Under the pieces are notes generated by a model, which was not told where the DNA came from, made no database searches, and saw only the letters and a program-made list of their open reading frames with translations. The translations under genes were made by a program, and so were the position numbers. DNA of 64,000 nucleotides from Peronospora farinosa (Eukaryota; Oomycota; Peronosporomycetes; Peronosporales; Peronosporaceae), in assembly GCA_947646735.1 (NCBI GenBank), contig CANTFK010000868.1:186001-250000 (forward strand), in the 5' to 3' direction. Shown one piece after another: positions 1 through 10,585 of this stretch; positions within the stretch are counted from its first letter, which is position 1, and each line of letters opens with the position of its first letter.

Positions 1-42
1 GGGGCTCGATAAAATATGCAATTTATATACATTGATACCACG

Positions 43-1929
43 TTACGGCTGCACAGGAATGGCAAGCATAGCTTTTATAACATCTTCTACACTTGGTGTT
101 GCAGTCTCGACGGACACGACAAATTGTGGAAACGCATCGTGAAGCTTTTGCATAACTGCCTTTCGTTTCTCTGGACTATCGAGCTGAACAAACACAGCGC
201 TTCCCTTGACTTTATCCGCCTATATACAACCACACAAACCGTTACACGAAACTCGATTTGAACACTACGGAATGTGCGTACAGTACCAGAGTAGAGTCCT
301 GCAAACCTCGAATTAGTGTTTCCTGGACGTCATGGTAGACGAAAACTGTGCCGGAAGTGCTGATCCCGACAATGGTCGGGTCAATCTGGCCAGATATGTC
401 ACGGATACCAACTTATCGAAAGAACGTCAAGGCCCGACGAACATTGCAAAAGTAGCGAACAATCAGAGCAAAGTGGCTTACCACAAAACATTGAGCAAGC
501 TGGTAGCAACATGCGGAAACGCACCAGTCTTTGTTCGCTTTGAAACGCGTATATTTGTCCACTCCAGGTGCAGACCACAATCTATAATCATCAACGTGTT
601 AGCAGGCATACACAAAAACTACGCATAATGTTTCACACACGTACAGCATCATGACGGTCTCCTTCCGACGATGTCATTTCGAGCTTGTCGGCGTTGACTA
701 CAGCTTCTGGCAACTAGACAAAACATGATGGAACGAATCTAAGCAGACATCCAACCCATCCGAGCAGACGCAAGGACCATGAAACCTCCTAACACACCTG
801 AAACTCCCACTGCTTCTCTCCCGATGACGCAAACAGTGACACAAGACCATTCATTGATACAAGTGCAACCATGCCTCTTTCTCCACCCAGTTCAATGTCA
901 GCAACCACAAAAGTGATGCCATCATTGTCATTAGGAGGGCCATTCCACGGTACAATAGCTCGCTTGTAATTTGCACCCGCTGTGTTTGACCCACCAATGC
1001 AAAAGACACGACCAGAAAAGCACCGAGCGAGAAGCTGAGGCGACGTATTGAGATTCGACAGCTCAGACTGCAGCACAATCAGCGCTTCGACTTCTTCGTT
1101 CATCTCCATTTGTGCAACCGGCACGTACTCTGCGACCTGAACACGAAAAAGTGAATCTTGAACTAATCTCCTGCTAGAAAGAGCTTCAAAACATGTCGAT
1201 GCATGTACGAACATTGTTCAGATCTGCTTCATTTCGTCGATACACGAGCACTCGTCCATCACGCATTGCAAGAATGAGCTCGCCATTCACGTGGACAATG
1301 TCACAAACATTGAGTGCGACAGTCTACAAGATCCCAATGCACTCGTTTAGTCCACAATATCCACCACACACTATAAGTCCAGAATATCACGACACTTTTC
1401 TTACAAACTTGGAGCACAATTGAAGCACATTATTGTCCTCTACAGACCGAAAAACAAAGCATTTGCCTTCTGCTGTTGCTACAATAATCCGAGTCTGTAC
1501 AGTAACAAGAATCATAAGCATAAGAAAACCAGACCATTCACATTTACTGATATATAACGTACATCTTGAGCAATTGACATATCGAGACAAATGGATGTCA
1601 CGCTGCCATTTACGTCACAGCTTTTCCACTGAATTAAGTGATTTTGTACAATCTAGTACCATGTAATAACATAGATAGTAAGTTTGTGAATTCACTTAAA
1701 ACAGTAGTATGTCGTACCTTAAAGACTGCTACGTTTCCTATTAAAGAGCCGACTAACAATTCCGTGACGCCATCACCGTCTACGTCGCCCACCGCGTGTG
1801 CATTTGCCAGGATCTTTTCATCCAATTGCACGGCGTATGTCGGTGTTAACTCGAGCTATAGACACCCACATTGTAAGCTTCTACTATCCATGGCAAATGA
1901 CCGTAGGACGGACGTACCTGACCTTGCAT
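43..1929 (-). CDS. ITFG2-like FG-GAP repeat protein, about ten exons
   Basis: Joining exons on the minus strand gives an FG-GAP/beta-propeller protein that follows animal ITFG2 from end to end. In animals ITFG2 is a subunit of KICSTOR, which tethers GATOR1 to the lysosome in amino-acid control of TORC1. Exon 1 is four codons (1918-1929, MQGQ), then roughly 1718-1855, 1563-1628, 1405-1494, 1213-1323, 798-1136, 645-713, 581 downward, and a last exon ending at the stop 43-45. Seen: HAVGDVDGDGVTELLVGS (FG-GAP, calcium-loop-like DVDGDG), TRIIVATAEGKCFVF, VVCTWSGQIYAFQSEQRLVRF and SGTVFVYHDVQETLIR, all in the ITFG2 order. Donors are mostly GTACGT-like and the joins keep frame. The last ~55 residues, after the point where the human protein ends, are an extra C-terminal piece. 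The 1213 donor (GTTCGT) and the penultimate intron are the least certain joins. Confidence 0.8.
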
Positions 1930-2058
1930 AATTTCGTATCTAACATAAATTGACCTTATATCGAAAATATTAGCTATCACAGGTCAATCTACTTGTATAT
2001 ATAATAGATCGTCCAAATCTTCAAGATATGTATTCTCAGAATCTCAAGCCAAAAGTCG

Positions 2059-2075
2059 TCATTTCTCATTTTGCC
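2059..2075 (+). promoter_or_regulatory. Oomycete Inr-FPR core promoter of the P5C reductase gene
   Basis: TCATTTCTCATTTTGCC combines an initiator-like TCATTTC with the flanking promoter region motif ATTTTGC, the pair described for oomycete promoters. It lies 26 bases upstream of the ATG at 2101 and inside the 170-base gap shared with the divergent ITFG2-like gene. It supports starting the reductase at 2101, because the in-frame TTG at 2071 lies within the motif itself. Confidence 0.6.
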
Positions 2076-2100
2076 GTCTCCTACGCACTCGTCCCTTTCA

Positions 2101-3148
2101 ATGCTGTCGCTCCCGTCCAAATTACGTCGAATCACTGGACGTCACGTTCTTAGTACCACTTTTTCTACAGGAAACAAAGGACCATTTGCTCGCACTCGCA
2201 AAAGTCAACAATCAAGTGGCACAGAGACCATTTTTGAACGTACAGAGCTAAAGCTCCGTCGATTGGCGGTAATTGGTGGTGGAAACATGGCCGAGGCGAT
2301 GATTACGGGTGTCCTTAAAGAGGGACTTCTTTCCAGTTCGAAAATTGTCGTCTCGGATCCCAATCCAACGATTCGATTAAAGTATGAACACCTTCAAGTG
2401 GAAACGCATACACGTAATAGTTCAGCTGTCTCAGGTGCTGACGTAATCTTAGTGGCTGTGAAACCTCAAGTGATTGATGACGTACGTTTTGGTACACAAA
2501 AACAACAGCTGGGGAAGCGTCCGTTGTCACATGTCACATAATAAAGACTGTACGTGCTTCCAATTGTAACAGGTCCTACGAGCTGTCAAGGAATCCATGG
2601 ACTCGGATGCTTTGGTCGTGTCTGTCGTTGCAGGACAAAGTATTAAACAGCTACAGACAATTCTAGGACAAACGAGTCACATTATCCGGACAATGCCTAA
2701 TACTCCAGCCATGATTGGAGAAGGCACGACCGTCTGGGCGCAGTCAGCACAAGTCACAAGTGTCCAGCATAACCTTACAAAAGAAATCCTTGGATCCTTT
2801 GGAGTCGAGGTAAGGTGCAAGTCCATCAGTGGTCGTGTGTTTTTTTCACTGAGACGACATCCTTTGATTGTATGTGATGCAGGTGTTTGTAGACGATGAG
2901 AATGCATTGGATATGGCAACGGCCTTGTCTGGATCTGGACCTGGTACCACTGCTCTCAGTCCTATCCAAGATCATGATCCAATCTTATCCACTAACTCGT
3001 GTCTACTGACGTCTACTATACAGCCTACTTTTTCCTCGTCGCCGAAGCAATGATTGATACTGGTGTCCACATGGGCTTTTCTCGACCAGTAGCTACGGTA
3101 CGAAGCCATCAAGTAGCAGCTCTACTCTCTTTCAACTCACCTCTTTTT

Positions 3149-3179
<31 letters not shown>

Positions 3180-3420
3180 GTAGAAATTGGTTCAACAAAC
3201 AATGCTAGGATCAGCATTATACATGCAAGCTGAGAATGTCCATCCCGTCGAATTACGAAACAACATTACAAGTCCAGGTGGGACCACTGCTGCCGGTCTT
3301 TATCGTGCTGAAAAAAACGGATTTCGTGCTGTTATTGCTGATTCCATCTGGGCTGCTTATGAACGATGTCTTGAACTGGGTGCCTCGGAGCCCGTCCAGC
3401 GTCAACGTCCTCGTTCATAA
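2101..3420 (+). CDS. Pyrroline-5-carboxylate reductase (proline synthesis)
   Basis: Five exons read 2101-2481, 2573-2809, 2883-2943, 3024-3097 and 3184-3420, with GT/AG borders and frame kept at each join; 329 aa. The enzyme makes L-proline from pyrroline-5-carboxylate with NAD(P)H. Seen: Rossmann start RLAVIGGGNMAEAMITGVL, VAVKPQVIDD, VVSVVAGQSIKQL, IIRTMPNTPAMIGEG, and the dimer-domain signature ALSGSGP|AYFFLVAEAMIDTGV split by intron 3, then ITSPGGTTAAGL near the end. The ~55 residues before the Rossmann fold are basic and Ser/Thr-rich, with few acids before the Gly-rich motif, so a mitochondrial presequence is possible. Family proteins are usually about 270-320 aa. The intron before the last exon has a CT-repeat polypyrimidine tract. 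Confidence 0.93.
3152..3180 (+). repeat. CT microsatellite as intron polypyrimidine tract
   Basis: A run of CT dinucleotides directly precedes the TAG acceptor at 3181-3183 of the last P5C reductase intron. It serves as an extended polypyrimidine tract and is likely length-variable. Confidence 0.8.
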
Positions 3421-3642
3421 AACGGTCAACGTGGTGCTACCACTAAATTTTCAAAAAACGTTTTAAAAAAACCTCAGCCTTATCTCACTTTTCCTACATA
3501 TCAATGCCAATAAAACCCCATTCCATGCTCTTCTTCAGGTTTATGCCTTTCCATAGACTCTCTCTCTCCTCCAGTCATTTTCCAGACCAAAAGCTCTTCA
3601 AGTGGAACCCCCCCCCCTTCCTTCCTTCCTTCCTTCCTCGCA

Positions 3643-4479
3643 ATGGGTCGTCGCTCTCCCTCTCCTTGTCGTAGTCGTAGTCCCCGTCGCTCTCGTCTTC
3701 GCAGTCGTAGCTCGTCTCCTCCACCAAAACGGTCCCGTTCTCGCTCTCGTGGTGATCGTCGAGTCCGTTCTCGTTCCCACGATCGTCGACGAGGTCGCAC
3801 TCGAGACCGTGGCAGCGATCGTCGTGGTCGTTCTCGCTCTCCTCCTGGTCGTCGTGAACCCATTAGTCTTTTGGTTCGTAATTTGTCCCCTGAGACAACG
3901 CAGGACGAGCTTCGGCATGCCTTTTCTCGCACTTCAGGCGACATTCTGGACGTTTACATTCCCAAAGAATTCAATTCGAATCGTCCCCGAGGGTTTGCGT
4001 TTATTGAGTTTGCCGATGCACGTGTGGGACGTGATGTGAAGTACGAAATGGACCGGTCGCAACTTGGTGGACGGGAAATTGCTGTCTTGTTTGCGAAACA
4101 ACATCGCAAAAGTCCCCATGAAATGCGACGGATTTTAAACGTCCCAAGTGATGACTCGTACGTTGGTAGTGACAGCATCTAGTGGCACTTTTTGTTGCGA
4201 TGTTGATGACCTTTCTTTTGATGTTTGGTATGAAACAGACCAAGACGAGACGGATCGCCACGTCGTCGTTCCAAGTCGCGGTCCCGTTCGAGTTTTCGAA
4301 AGAGGTGAAGCAACTGTTGAAGTGGTTTTCCAATTGATCAGGGTCATGTATTGACGGGTGGTTGTTTATTGGTGGTTCATTTGATTTGTAGACGCAGTTC
4401 AAGTCCAGGTGAGAAGCGGGAGTCGACGTCACCACGTGGGTCGCCTTCACGTCGTGCTTCTCCTTCGCCAAAGCGGTGA
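3643..4479 (+). CDS. SR-family splicing factor (RS - RRM - RS)
   Basis: Exons 3643-4157, 4239-4304 and 4392-4479 give 222 aa. An N-terminal Arg/Ser region (residues ~1-70, many SRS/RSR repeats) precedes one RRM with RNP2-like LLVRNL and RNP1 RGFAFIEF. After the second and third exons are joined, a C-terminal tail rich in RRSKSRSRSS and SPSRRASPSPKR follows. This RS-RRM-RS order resembles SCL/SRSF10/Tra2-type splicing regulators. Reading straight through intron 1 would stop after 179 aa and lose the tail; the donor TC|GTACGT and acceptor AACAG|A restore a serine codon and the RS frame. An Inr-like TCATTTTCC lies at 3574-3582. Retention of intron 1 would give a short form, which is common for SR genes. 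Confidence 0.88.
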
Positions 4480-5687
4480 GGCATTTGAAAGTGCTGGAGA
4501 TGGTTTTTTTAGTGTTTTATGCTGAGTTTTTTTTTGTTGTTCGTGTGTACAAAGTGAGGAATCGAGTGTTGATCGGAACTCGCCAGCTGAGTATGTATTG
4601 TATATATGCACTGGTTGTTTTCTTGACTTTTGGTGAAGAATGCCGACTAATTGTGAGTTCTCCTCGTTGTGATTGTAGTGCCAAGGCTGATGAGACGATG
4701 TCTGAGGTAATGTAAAGTGTTTTTGCTGGTAGGCGTCGTTTTATAGAGTAAACTAATTGTTTTGATGTTTTTGTGTAAATTTTGTAGTGAGGTGGAGACA
4801 ATGTTGTTCAATGCAGCAACTGATCATTGTCGCTCGCGTTTAGTAAAGCTGCGAGGTTTGCAAAACAGGACAAGAACTGAAGAGGATGAGGCCATAAAGA
4901 AACAGATACGGGGAAAGAAGACTTTGCATTTAACTCGATCAAGAATGTTTCATGACGATGCTTGCATTTGAAGATGACGCCACCAAGGTTCAGGATGATG
5001 GTTTTTTGTGCTGATCAAGATTAATACGAGCAGGAAAACAGCACGATATTCTGGAGCAATTGGGACCAGATGGGTGGCTTACCAAATGTGCACGTCCTTC
5101 AAAATAGTCAGGGTCGACACGCCAGAGACCCTGTGCGATGACCGATGAAAGATAAAATAGTGTCTAGCTGAATTAGACGAAGCTGCCACTTATGCACGAC
5201 TGCAGTAGCACTGCAGTAGCGAAGCTGTCAAGAGTTTTGTGATCACTAAGTACTTTCGGTAAGTATGATCATGCAGCCTTTGCATGGTACGGTGGCACAA
5301 GATAAAAGTTTGGATCGGCAATGCTTGCGACCAAAGAAAAGAAGGAAAGAGTTGTCATCAACAACGAAGCATGCGGCCACAGCAAGAAACTCGGTAGCAA
5401 GAGGCAATGACAATTCCTCTAGCATAAATTGTATCAACAGGTTGATAGCGTCGTTGAAGCAATACGGCCAAGCAAGGCAGAAGCAGACGTAGGATGTTCG
5501 TATTGATCTCAAGAACTTCAAATGGACCACTTGTCCATTTAAGACATCTGGCGCACATCATGCATCAGAAATATCAAGCCTTTCGTTTTTCGTTCTCCGC
5601 TATCTACTGCCTCCGCGTCTACCACAACCAACTTCAAGGATCACCGTGTCAAGTAGCGTTGAGTTTGGAGTGCTGAGCGGCGTTAAC
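4480..5687. other. Stretch without a supported gene
   Basis: No reading frame here shows a recognisable domain. The only longish plus frame, ending at 4971, is 69 aa with a Lys/Arg-rich middle and no family I recognise. The first part (to about 4800) is probably the 3' region of the SR gene. The part next to 5688 may be eroded MOCS1A sequence, but I cannot see homology there. Confidence 0.5.
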
Positions 5688-6055
5688 GATCTCATGTAGC
5701 GTCATGCCATTTGTCGTGATCTCCACCGAGTCAATGCCAGGAATTGCTTTCAATCAAGTTACTAATTCCACCAAGCTTTGTCGAAGAAGTGGTTCACCAC
5801 CTGTCAGCCGAATCTTCGTCACTCCCGAGGATGCAAACACGTATCGAATGATCTCTAACGAGGTCAAGTGATCTTCAACTGGTTGTAAGAACACACCTTT
5901 TTCCGGCATACACTAACGACATCGCAAATTGCAGCATTTCGTCAACAAGATTCGAAGACAAGTGTGGATACATTGAAAATGGTCAATCAATTGCGGTAGC
6001 GTTGTCTCTTCTCGTGGCTAGACCTGACATCCATTGATCAGTCAGTACTAGTCCT
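5688..6055 (-). pseudogene. MOCS1A/MoaA radical-SAM relic (molybdenum cofactor step 1)
   Basis: The minus strand encodes a decayed N-terminal part of GTP 3',8-cyclase. Visible in order: VLTDQW; THTCLRILL-like beta strand region before the cluster motif; CCNLRCR then a TAG where the third cluster Cys context should read on into CMPEKGVFLQP; EDHLTSLEIIRYVFASSGV; TKIRLTGGEPLLRQSLVEL; a TGA; KAIPGIDSVEITTNGMTLHEIV. This matches MoaA/MOCS1A order (CxxxCxxC SAM cluster, TGGEP motif, TTNG). Two in-frame stops, at least one frame change near 6010, and no trace of the remaining ~two thirds show it is dead. It lies between two intact housekeeping genes. Confidence 0.85.
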
Positions 6056-6224
6056 CGTTTATTCAGTATTTGCATCCTCCATTGAACCAATTACCAGCTG
6101 AAATTCGCTGCATCTCGTGGAAAAAGAACTCTTGAATGTAAGCAAGTACGTGGCCAGTCGCACTTTTGTACGACTTGTCGATTTTGCAGTCGCTAAGATT
6201 GTCCAGTACGACACGCTTCAAGTC

Positions 6225-8204
6225 TTAGACGGCACCGTAATCGTCGTCAAGTCGCTGACGTAGCAACAGTCGTGTCGTGAGTTTTGCCCAGCGTTTGAGT
6301 ACGAGCTTTTGGTTATGAGCAATTGCGTTTTCAATCGTTTGTTCTTGTTTCTCAGCATGGGCATCCAGTAAAATATCTCGATCGGTTTTTGCGACGACAA
6401 TGCCAGTGATTTTTGGCCTGGTTCGTCCATTGCGTACTTCAAAACCTACAACAGCAGGAGCATAGTCGATCCCCAACGACTCGGCAATTGTATCAATGCG
6501 AGGAAGTTGAAGGTGCACAGCACCACGAGGGACATGTGCTGGACTCCAGATTTCAATGTTACCATACTTGTTCTTCGGGACGTGACCATCCACCATCGAT
6601 TCAGGCTCAAACTCGGTCGTTTGCCATAGACCAAAAAGTGCCAGCGACGGACCACCTTCAGTTGTTGCACTGGTGTCATCGCTTTCGTCATAAGTGTCGG
6701 CAACATTGACACCACCCCGTGACTGCCATTTTGCGGGCTTCTGACGTTCGTCGTCCTTTACAACTCGACCGAGACGCCGCCACTTAAAAGCGGATTGAAC
6801 GGGTTGTACATGTTCACGGAGAAAAACGGATTGACCGTTAAATACGCCGACCACCTTGCGTGGATGAAGACATTCGAACTGACCCAAGTGACGCTCCAGA
6901 CAATACAAATGATGCTTTCGGAACCCTTCCACACTGCTAGGCATACCTTCTGCCAGCTTCAGTCTCTCCAGCTCTTTCTTTTCATCATCGAGAGCTTTGT
7001 CCACGTTCTCAGCTGTCAGAATTTTCGATACGCAACGCTGGTCGACTGTATCTTCGTTACACCGTTCGAGCACTTGCTTCCACCATGAGTCTGCAAGACG
7101 CAGTGTCAAACTCTTGCTCCATTGCACCGTATACCGAGATGTTACATCCACAAGCAGCTCGTCGTCCTGGATACTGATTACGTACGAGAATCGGGCCGAC
7201 CTACCGCGCAGCTTTTCAACTTCCTGTGGACGATCCACAAGTCGGCGCACGACATCGACATGAATCCAGCGTTGCGACTTCTGATCCAGCACCTCACACC
7301 ACAGCCAAATCACGCGATCTATCGTCTCCGTACTGTCAGGATCCAGTTCCCTATCGGCTTCCTCTTTCTCATCATCGCCGTCACTTGACAGCATCTTTCT
7401 CTTGCCCACAACCTTTTGCGATCGACGTCGTTTGCTTGGTCTCTGTCTGAACGATGATTCAAACACCTTCCCTCTTTGCACCAGCAACGGATTCAGCGCA
7501 CACGTGAGACGATACCGAAGCTGCAATGCTCCACACAATGAAGCAAACAGCAATGGTAGTTCGTAGTCTCGTCCTTCACGAGCGAAAAAGACGTTCAGGA
7601 GACTCGATTCTGTCACCATTTCTCCGCTCAAAGTTTCCTGGTCCTCCACCACTTGAAACTCTCGATTGAACCATCGAACCAGCAGTGCCAGTGAGTACGA
7701 AAGCGGTTGATGCTTCATCTCAGCAAAGAAATCCACGTCACTTGTAGCTGTAAGAGACAGCAAAAGCCCTTGAAGCAATTGAGACTGACTAAGTCGCATC
7801 CATTTGATGCGAGTAGCCAAAAGAAGCAGCAAATGCGTCTGGTGTAAAGCCTTTTCTCGCTCCTTTTCCTCTTTTGTCAGCCGAATGGGTGGCCGTCGTT
7901 TCTTGTGCACAGCTGAAGGTGCATCCTGTTTGTCATCTGCAAGTGAGCGATTCACCTCTTCCCAGTCAATTTGCTGTAGAGTCGACACCTCCGAGTCAAT
8001 GGCTTTTTCTTCATCAAGATGTAACGCAAGTGTTTCTTGAGTCTCGATGGGGTGAATCTCTTGAGAGGATACAACGGTTCCAGTTGGCTGGAATGTGTCC
8101 ACATCTTCCCAGTCCACATCAACATCTTCCCCATCTTTCTTGTCCTCGTTGTCGTCATCCATCTCATCTGTAGAATACGCAAACTCCTCATCCTCCGATG
8201 CCAT
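6225..8204 (-). CDS. XPC/Rad4 DNA damage recognition protein
   Basis: A single 659-aa frame from ATG at 8204. The N-terminus is very acidic (ASEDEEFAYSTDEMDDDNEDK). A transglutaminase-like fold region follows (about residues 120-400; includes VIWLWCEVLDQKSQRWIHVD and YVISIQDDELLVDVTSRY). Then come the Rad4 beta-hairpin domains: HHLYCLERHLGQFECLHPRK (BHD1), the WQTTEFEP...VPKNKYGNIEIW segment (BHD2/3), VPRGAVHLQLPRI and YAPAVVGFEVRNGRTRPKITG (BHD3). It starts global-genome nucleotide excision repair in the nucleus. An upstream in-frame ATG at 8264 would add 20 residues but overlap the neighbouring ORF that ends at 8219; the acidic start at 8204 leaves a 14-base gap and is preferred. Shorter than animal XPC (~940 aa) but near Rad4-like sizes. 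Confidence 0.92.
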   Translation of the reverse strand: MASEDEEFAYSTDEMDDDNEDKKDGEDVDVDWEDVDTFQPTGTVVSSQEIHPIETQETLALHLDEEKAIDSEVSTLQQIDWEEVNRSLADDKQDAPSAVHKKRRPPIRLTKEEKEREKALHQTHLLLLLATRIKWMRLSQSQLLQGLLLSLTATSDVDFFAEMKHQPLSYSLALLVRWFNREFQVVEDQETLSGEMVTESSLLNVFFAREGRDYELPLLFASLCGALQLRYRLTCALNPLLVQRGKVFESSFRQRPSKRRRSQKVVGKRKMLSSDGDDEKEEADRELDPDSTETIDRVIWLWCEVLDQKSQRWIHVDVVRRLVDRPQEVEKLRGRSARFSYVISIQDDELLVDVTSRYTVQWSKSLTLRLADSWWKQVLERCNEDTVDQRCVSKILTAENVDKALDDEKKELERLKLAEGMPSSVEGFRKHHLYCLERHLGQFECLHPRKVVGVFNGQSVFLREHVQPVQSAFKWRRLGRVVKDDERQKPAKWQSRGGVNVADTYDESDDTSATTEGGPSLALFGLWQTTEFEPESMVDGHVPKNKYGNIEIWSPAHVPRGAVHLQLPRIDTIAESLGIDYAPAVVGFEVRNGRTRPKITGIVVAKTDRDILLDAHAEKQEQTIENAIAHNQKLVLKRWAKLTTRLLLRQRLDDDYGAV

Positions 8205-8218
8205 GACTAAGTGTATCT

Positions 8219-8599
8219 TTAGTACTCGAAAGTAACTGAATGTCGACTCCCCCACTTCCTGCACTTAGCAGTCCTGAGCGCCAACAATTTACAATACCGA
8301 CAAGTCGATAACAATTGCAACGGCGACAAGGAACAACAGCACGATCTGCCAGTTTCACAGTTTGTCCGTGATCGACATGGTACGCAATCCATTTCCATTG
8401 TCAGTTTGCTGAGGCTGTGGGGTCTGAACCACAGCTTCACGAGCATTGGCTTCTTAGCAACATTCGTCATAACAGCTTGCTCCTCGTCTACTTTGTTACT
8501 TGATGTTGCACTGTCCCGTGCTTTGAGAAGATAATGTGCAGTCAAAGCACGCAGTGTTGCAATGTCGTCGTGAAGCACAATGGCACCAGCACAAAACAA
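8219..8599 (-). CDS. Small Cys-rich hypothetical protein
   Basis: A 126-aa frame directly upstream of XPC on the same strand. It begins with a helical stretch (LHDDIATLRALTAHYLLKAR) and ends with paired cysteines (DCVPC and CRYC about 35 residues apart, with more Cys between), which could bind zinc. The layout of an N-terminal helix followed by two CxxC pairs is loosely like RNase P Rpr2/Rpp21 subunits, but the motif between the pairs does not match that family, so no function is claimed. An intron could change the C-terminal half. Confidence 0.35.
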   Translation of the reverse strand: MFCAGAIVLHDDIATLRALTAHYLLKARDSATSSNKVDEEQAVMTNVAKKPMLVKLWFRPHSLSKLTMEMDCVPCRSRTNCETGRSCCCSLSPLQLLSTCRYCKLLALRTAKCRKWGSRHSVTFEY

Positions 8600-9325
8600 A
8601 CTCTCTCTTCAGCCTTAGCAACGAAACGTGGTTTTCATCGACCGTGGTGCTGGAATAGACGAGATGGCTGCAGTCTTTCCCGCTTCGCCATCGAATACCT
8701 GCCTAAAAGCAGCGAAGGACGAAATGTACTGGACACTCGTTCATCCAGCATGCCGCGATCGTCACATTTCGACGCAAGTATCTCAATCGAGGACTGCTTT
8801 ACAAGCAGTGGAGATGTGGGTGACTGGTTCGAACATGTATCGAGCCCACAAACAAACCGGCAGCAATCTCCACAGGAACATTGTGATAAAGTCTGCAACT
8901 GTAGCTCCGAAGTCTCCAGCACTGATATTGTGCCAGCAGGTTATTGTTTTGCACTAGACCATTGAAAGATTGTCTTCTGACGTTGTCCAAGAATGAAATG
9001 GAGAGCGCATACGGTTGTCGTAGCAGATATCGTTGTAAGACATTGAGCGTGGAGAAACACACATTTGCCACGCCAGCATGATCAAAATCAATATTTTGCT
9101 TCATAGCTGGTGTTTTGCATTGCTGTTTCCTGAAATGAAGTTCACAGACACAGTTGACTCTATAACATGGCTGTTGAAAGCAGTCAAACACAATGATATT
9201 GATCTCATTTAAATTTAGCCGACAAGATAAGCGATGAACCTCTCATTATCCGCATCGTAAATACCTCTGTAGAGTTCTGCCAATCTCGTCTCTTGATCAT
9301 GAATCTCTCCCCGTTTTCTTTACCG
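8600..9325. other. Weak coding signals only
   Basis: Minus-strand frames at 8799-9191 (130 aa) and 8635-8922 (95 aa) overlap in different frames. One contains VPVEIAAGLFVGSIH, which recalls the start of dual-specificity phosphatase domains, but no catalytic HCxxGxxR follows in any frame. It may be a relic or chance. Nothing else recognisable. Confidence 0.4.
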
Positions 9326-10255
9326 TTAGCAGACGAGATGGCTCATCGTGATATTCAAGTACGTAAGGTGATCAACAACGCTGGTACAGCTGAAAGGTGA
9401 GCAAGTATTGGAGCAAGTAGGGTCTTCACCATCCGTTTGGCTACAGTTGCAATAATTTGCCGAAAACTGGTCATAGAAGATCTACACGTACAATCATAAC
9501 AAAGCAAAATGTCAATCCAGTTTCATCTTCCATCGTGACAGTACGTCCCTCACCTCTTCTGATGTATGCTCAAATCCAGTCCACGTTGGTGGAAGATGTG
9601 GCACAATATCTCTAAAATGTGTGATCCGGTAGACTTCCATGCCAGCATTTCTCAATCTTGTACTGAAATGAAGATTCCCCACACGTGGTTTGCCAAATGT
9701 ATAAAGAGCTTTTACTGGAATTTTTTCAATGTACTTGAGCTCAAAAGCACAAATGGCGGCAACAGCTCCACCCAAAGAATGACCTGCAACAATCACGGAT
9801 GCATTGGGATATTGTGTCCATAATAATTTGTGCAATGTTGTCACGACTTGGAGAGCGACAGACCGATACGCCCAATAAAAGCCTTGATGGACCATAACAG
9901 CTGGAAATTCCACATAAGCTCGTTTCTTGAGAAATGTGAGATTATCGAGCCAATTGGTAATGTCGATACTCCCCCGAAAAGCAACAATTAATGTCTCATA
10001 AAGCTTGGAATACCCCACAAGACCTTGAAAATTCTCGTTTCCATCATGAACAATTGTTATGTCGATTAATTCTGGGACAAAAGAACAGGGTTGACATGTC
10101 CAATTGATAATATTTCGACTGTGACAATAAGAAATTGACGTTAAATGAGCCACATACAAAGCCGTTGTTTCATTGTATTGAAAAGTGGAGGAAGTGGGTA
10201 AAGAAAGAAAGTGGAGCAAGAAAAACACCCATAAAAGGAATGGCAAAGGTCCCAT
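9326..10255 (-). CDS. Secreted class-3 (fungal-type) lipase
   Basis: Two exons, 9554-10255 and 9326-9481, give 285 aa. A signal peptide is clear (PFLLWVFFLLHFLSLPTSS). The alpha/beta-hydrolase core shows LIVAFRGSIDITNWLDNL (oxyanion region), the nucleophile elbow VIVAGHSLGGAVAAI, TFGKPRVGN, and the acid-base partners FRDIVPHLPP (Asp) and FEHTSEE. Without the intron the frame ends in a basic tail after 247 aa. The donor GAAGAG|GTGAGG and acceptor GTGTAG|ATC add IFYDQFS, several Cys and VDHLTYLNITM, the usual C-terminal part with the catalytic His. It probably hydrolyses extracellular triglycerides or glycolipids. N-glycosylation sites (NET, NWT, NAS) fit secretion. It is divergent from the LRR gene at 10586. 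Confidence 0.9.
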
Positions 10256-10585
10256 GATTCCTCGTACGTCTCGTGTTGATTAAACCCAAGACTGAGTGGG
10301 TCGTTGAGCTGATTAAACCCAAAAATGCAATTACATATGGGTTTTTGAAATATACAAGTATACTATTTTAAAATCGATTCTAAATTATAACATTTGACAG
10401 GTTGCTTCTATCTACCACATTCAACAATTGCTTTCTTGAAATTACCGGTATATCGAAAAATTCTTTGGAGTTACAAAGACACGGATATCAGACGTTATCT
10501 GATTCTATCGAGAATCTCCATTTGGTTTTATTATGCAATACAACCACGAGGATCCGCGACTTGGTAGAGATAAGTAAAGGGCAAT
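10256..10585. promoter_or_regulatory. Divergent intergenic promoter region
   Basis: 330 bases separate the start codons of the lipase (-) and the KIX/LRR gene (+). The region is AT-rich (for example 10340-10400), and the two genes must share it for initiation. No clear Inr-FPR pair seen. Confidence 0.4.

Noticed and set aside
3602..4039. 145-codon plus frame over the SR gene
   Set aside because: Shadow of the Arg/Ser codons of the SR protein in another frame (Val/Leu-rich).
8799..9191. Dual-specificity phosphatase start (VPVEIAAGLFVGSIH)
   Set aside because: No HCxxGxxR active site or further DUSP motifs in any minus frame downstream.
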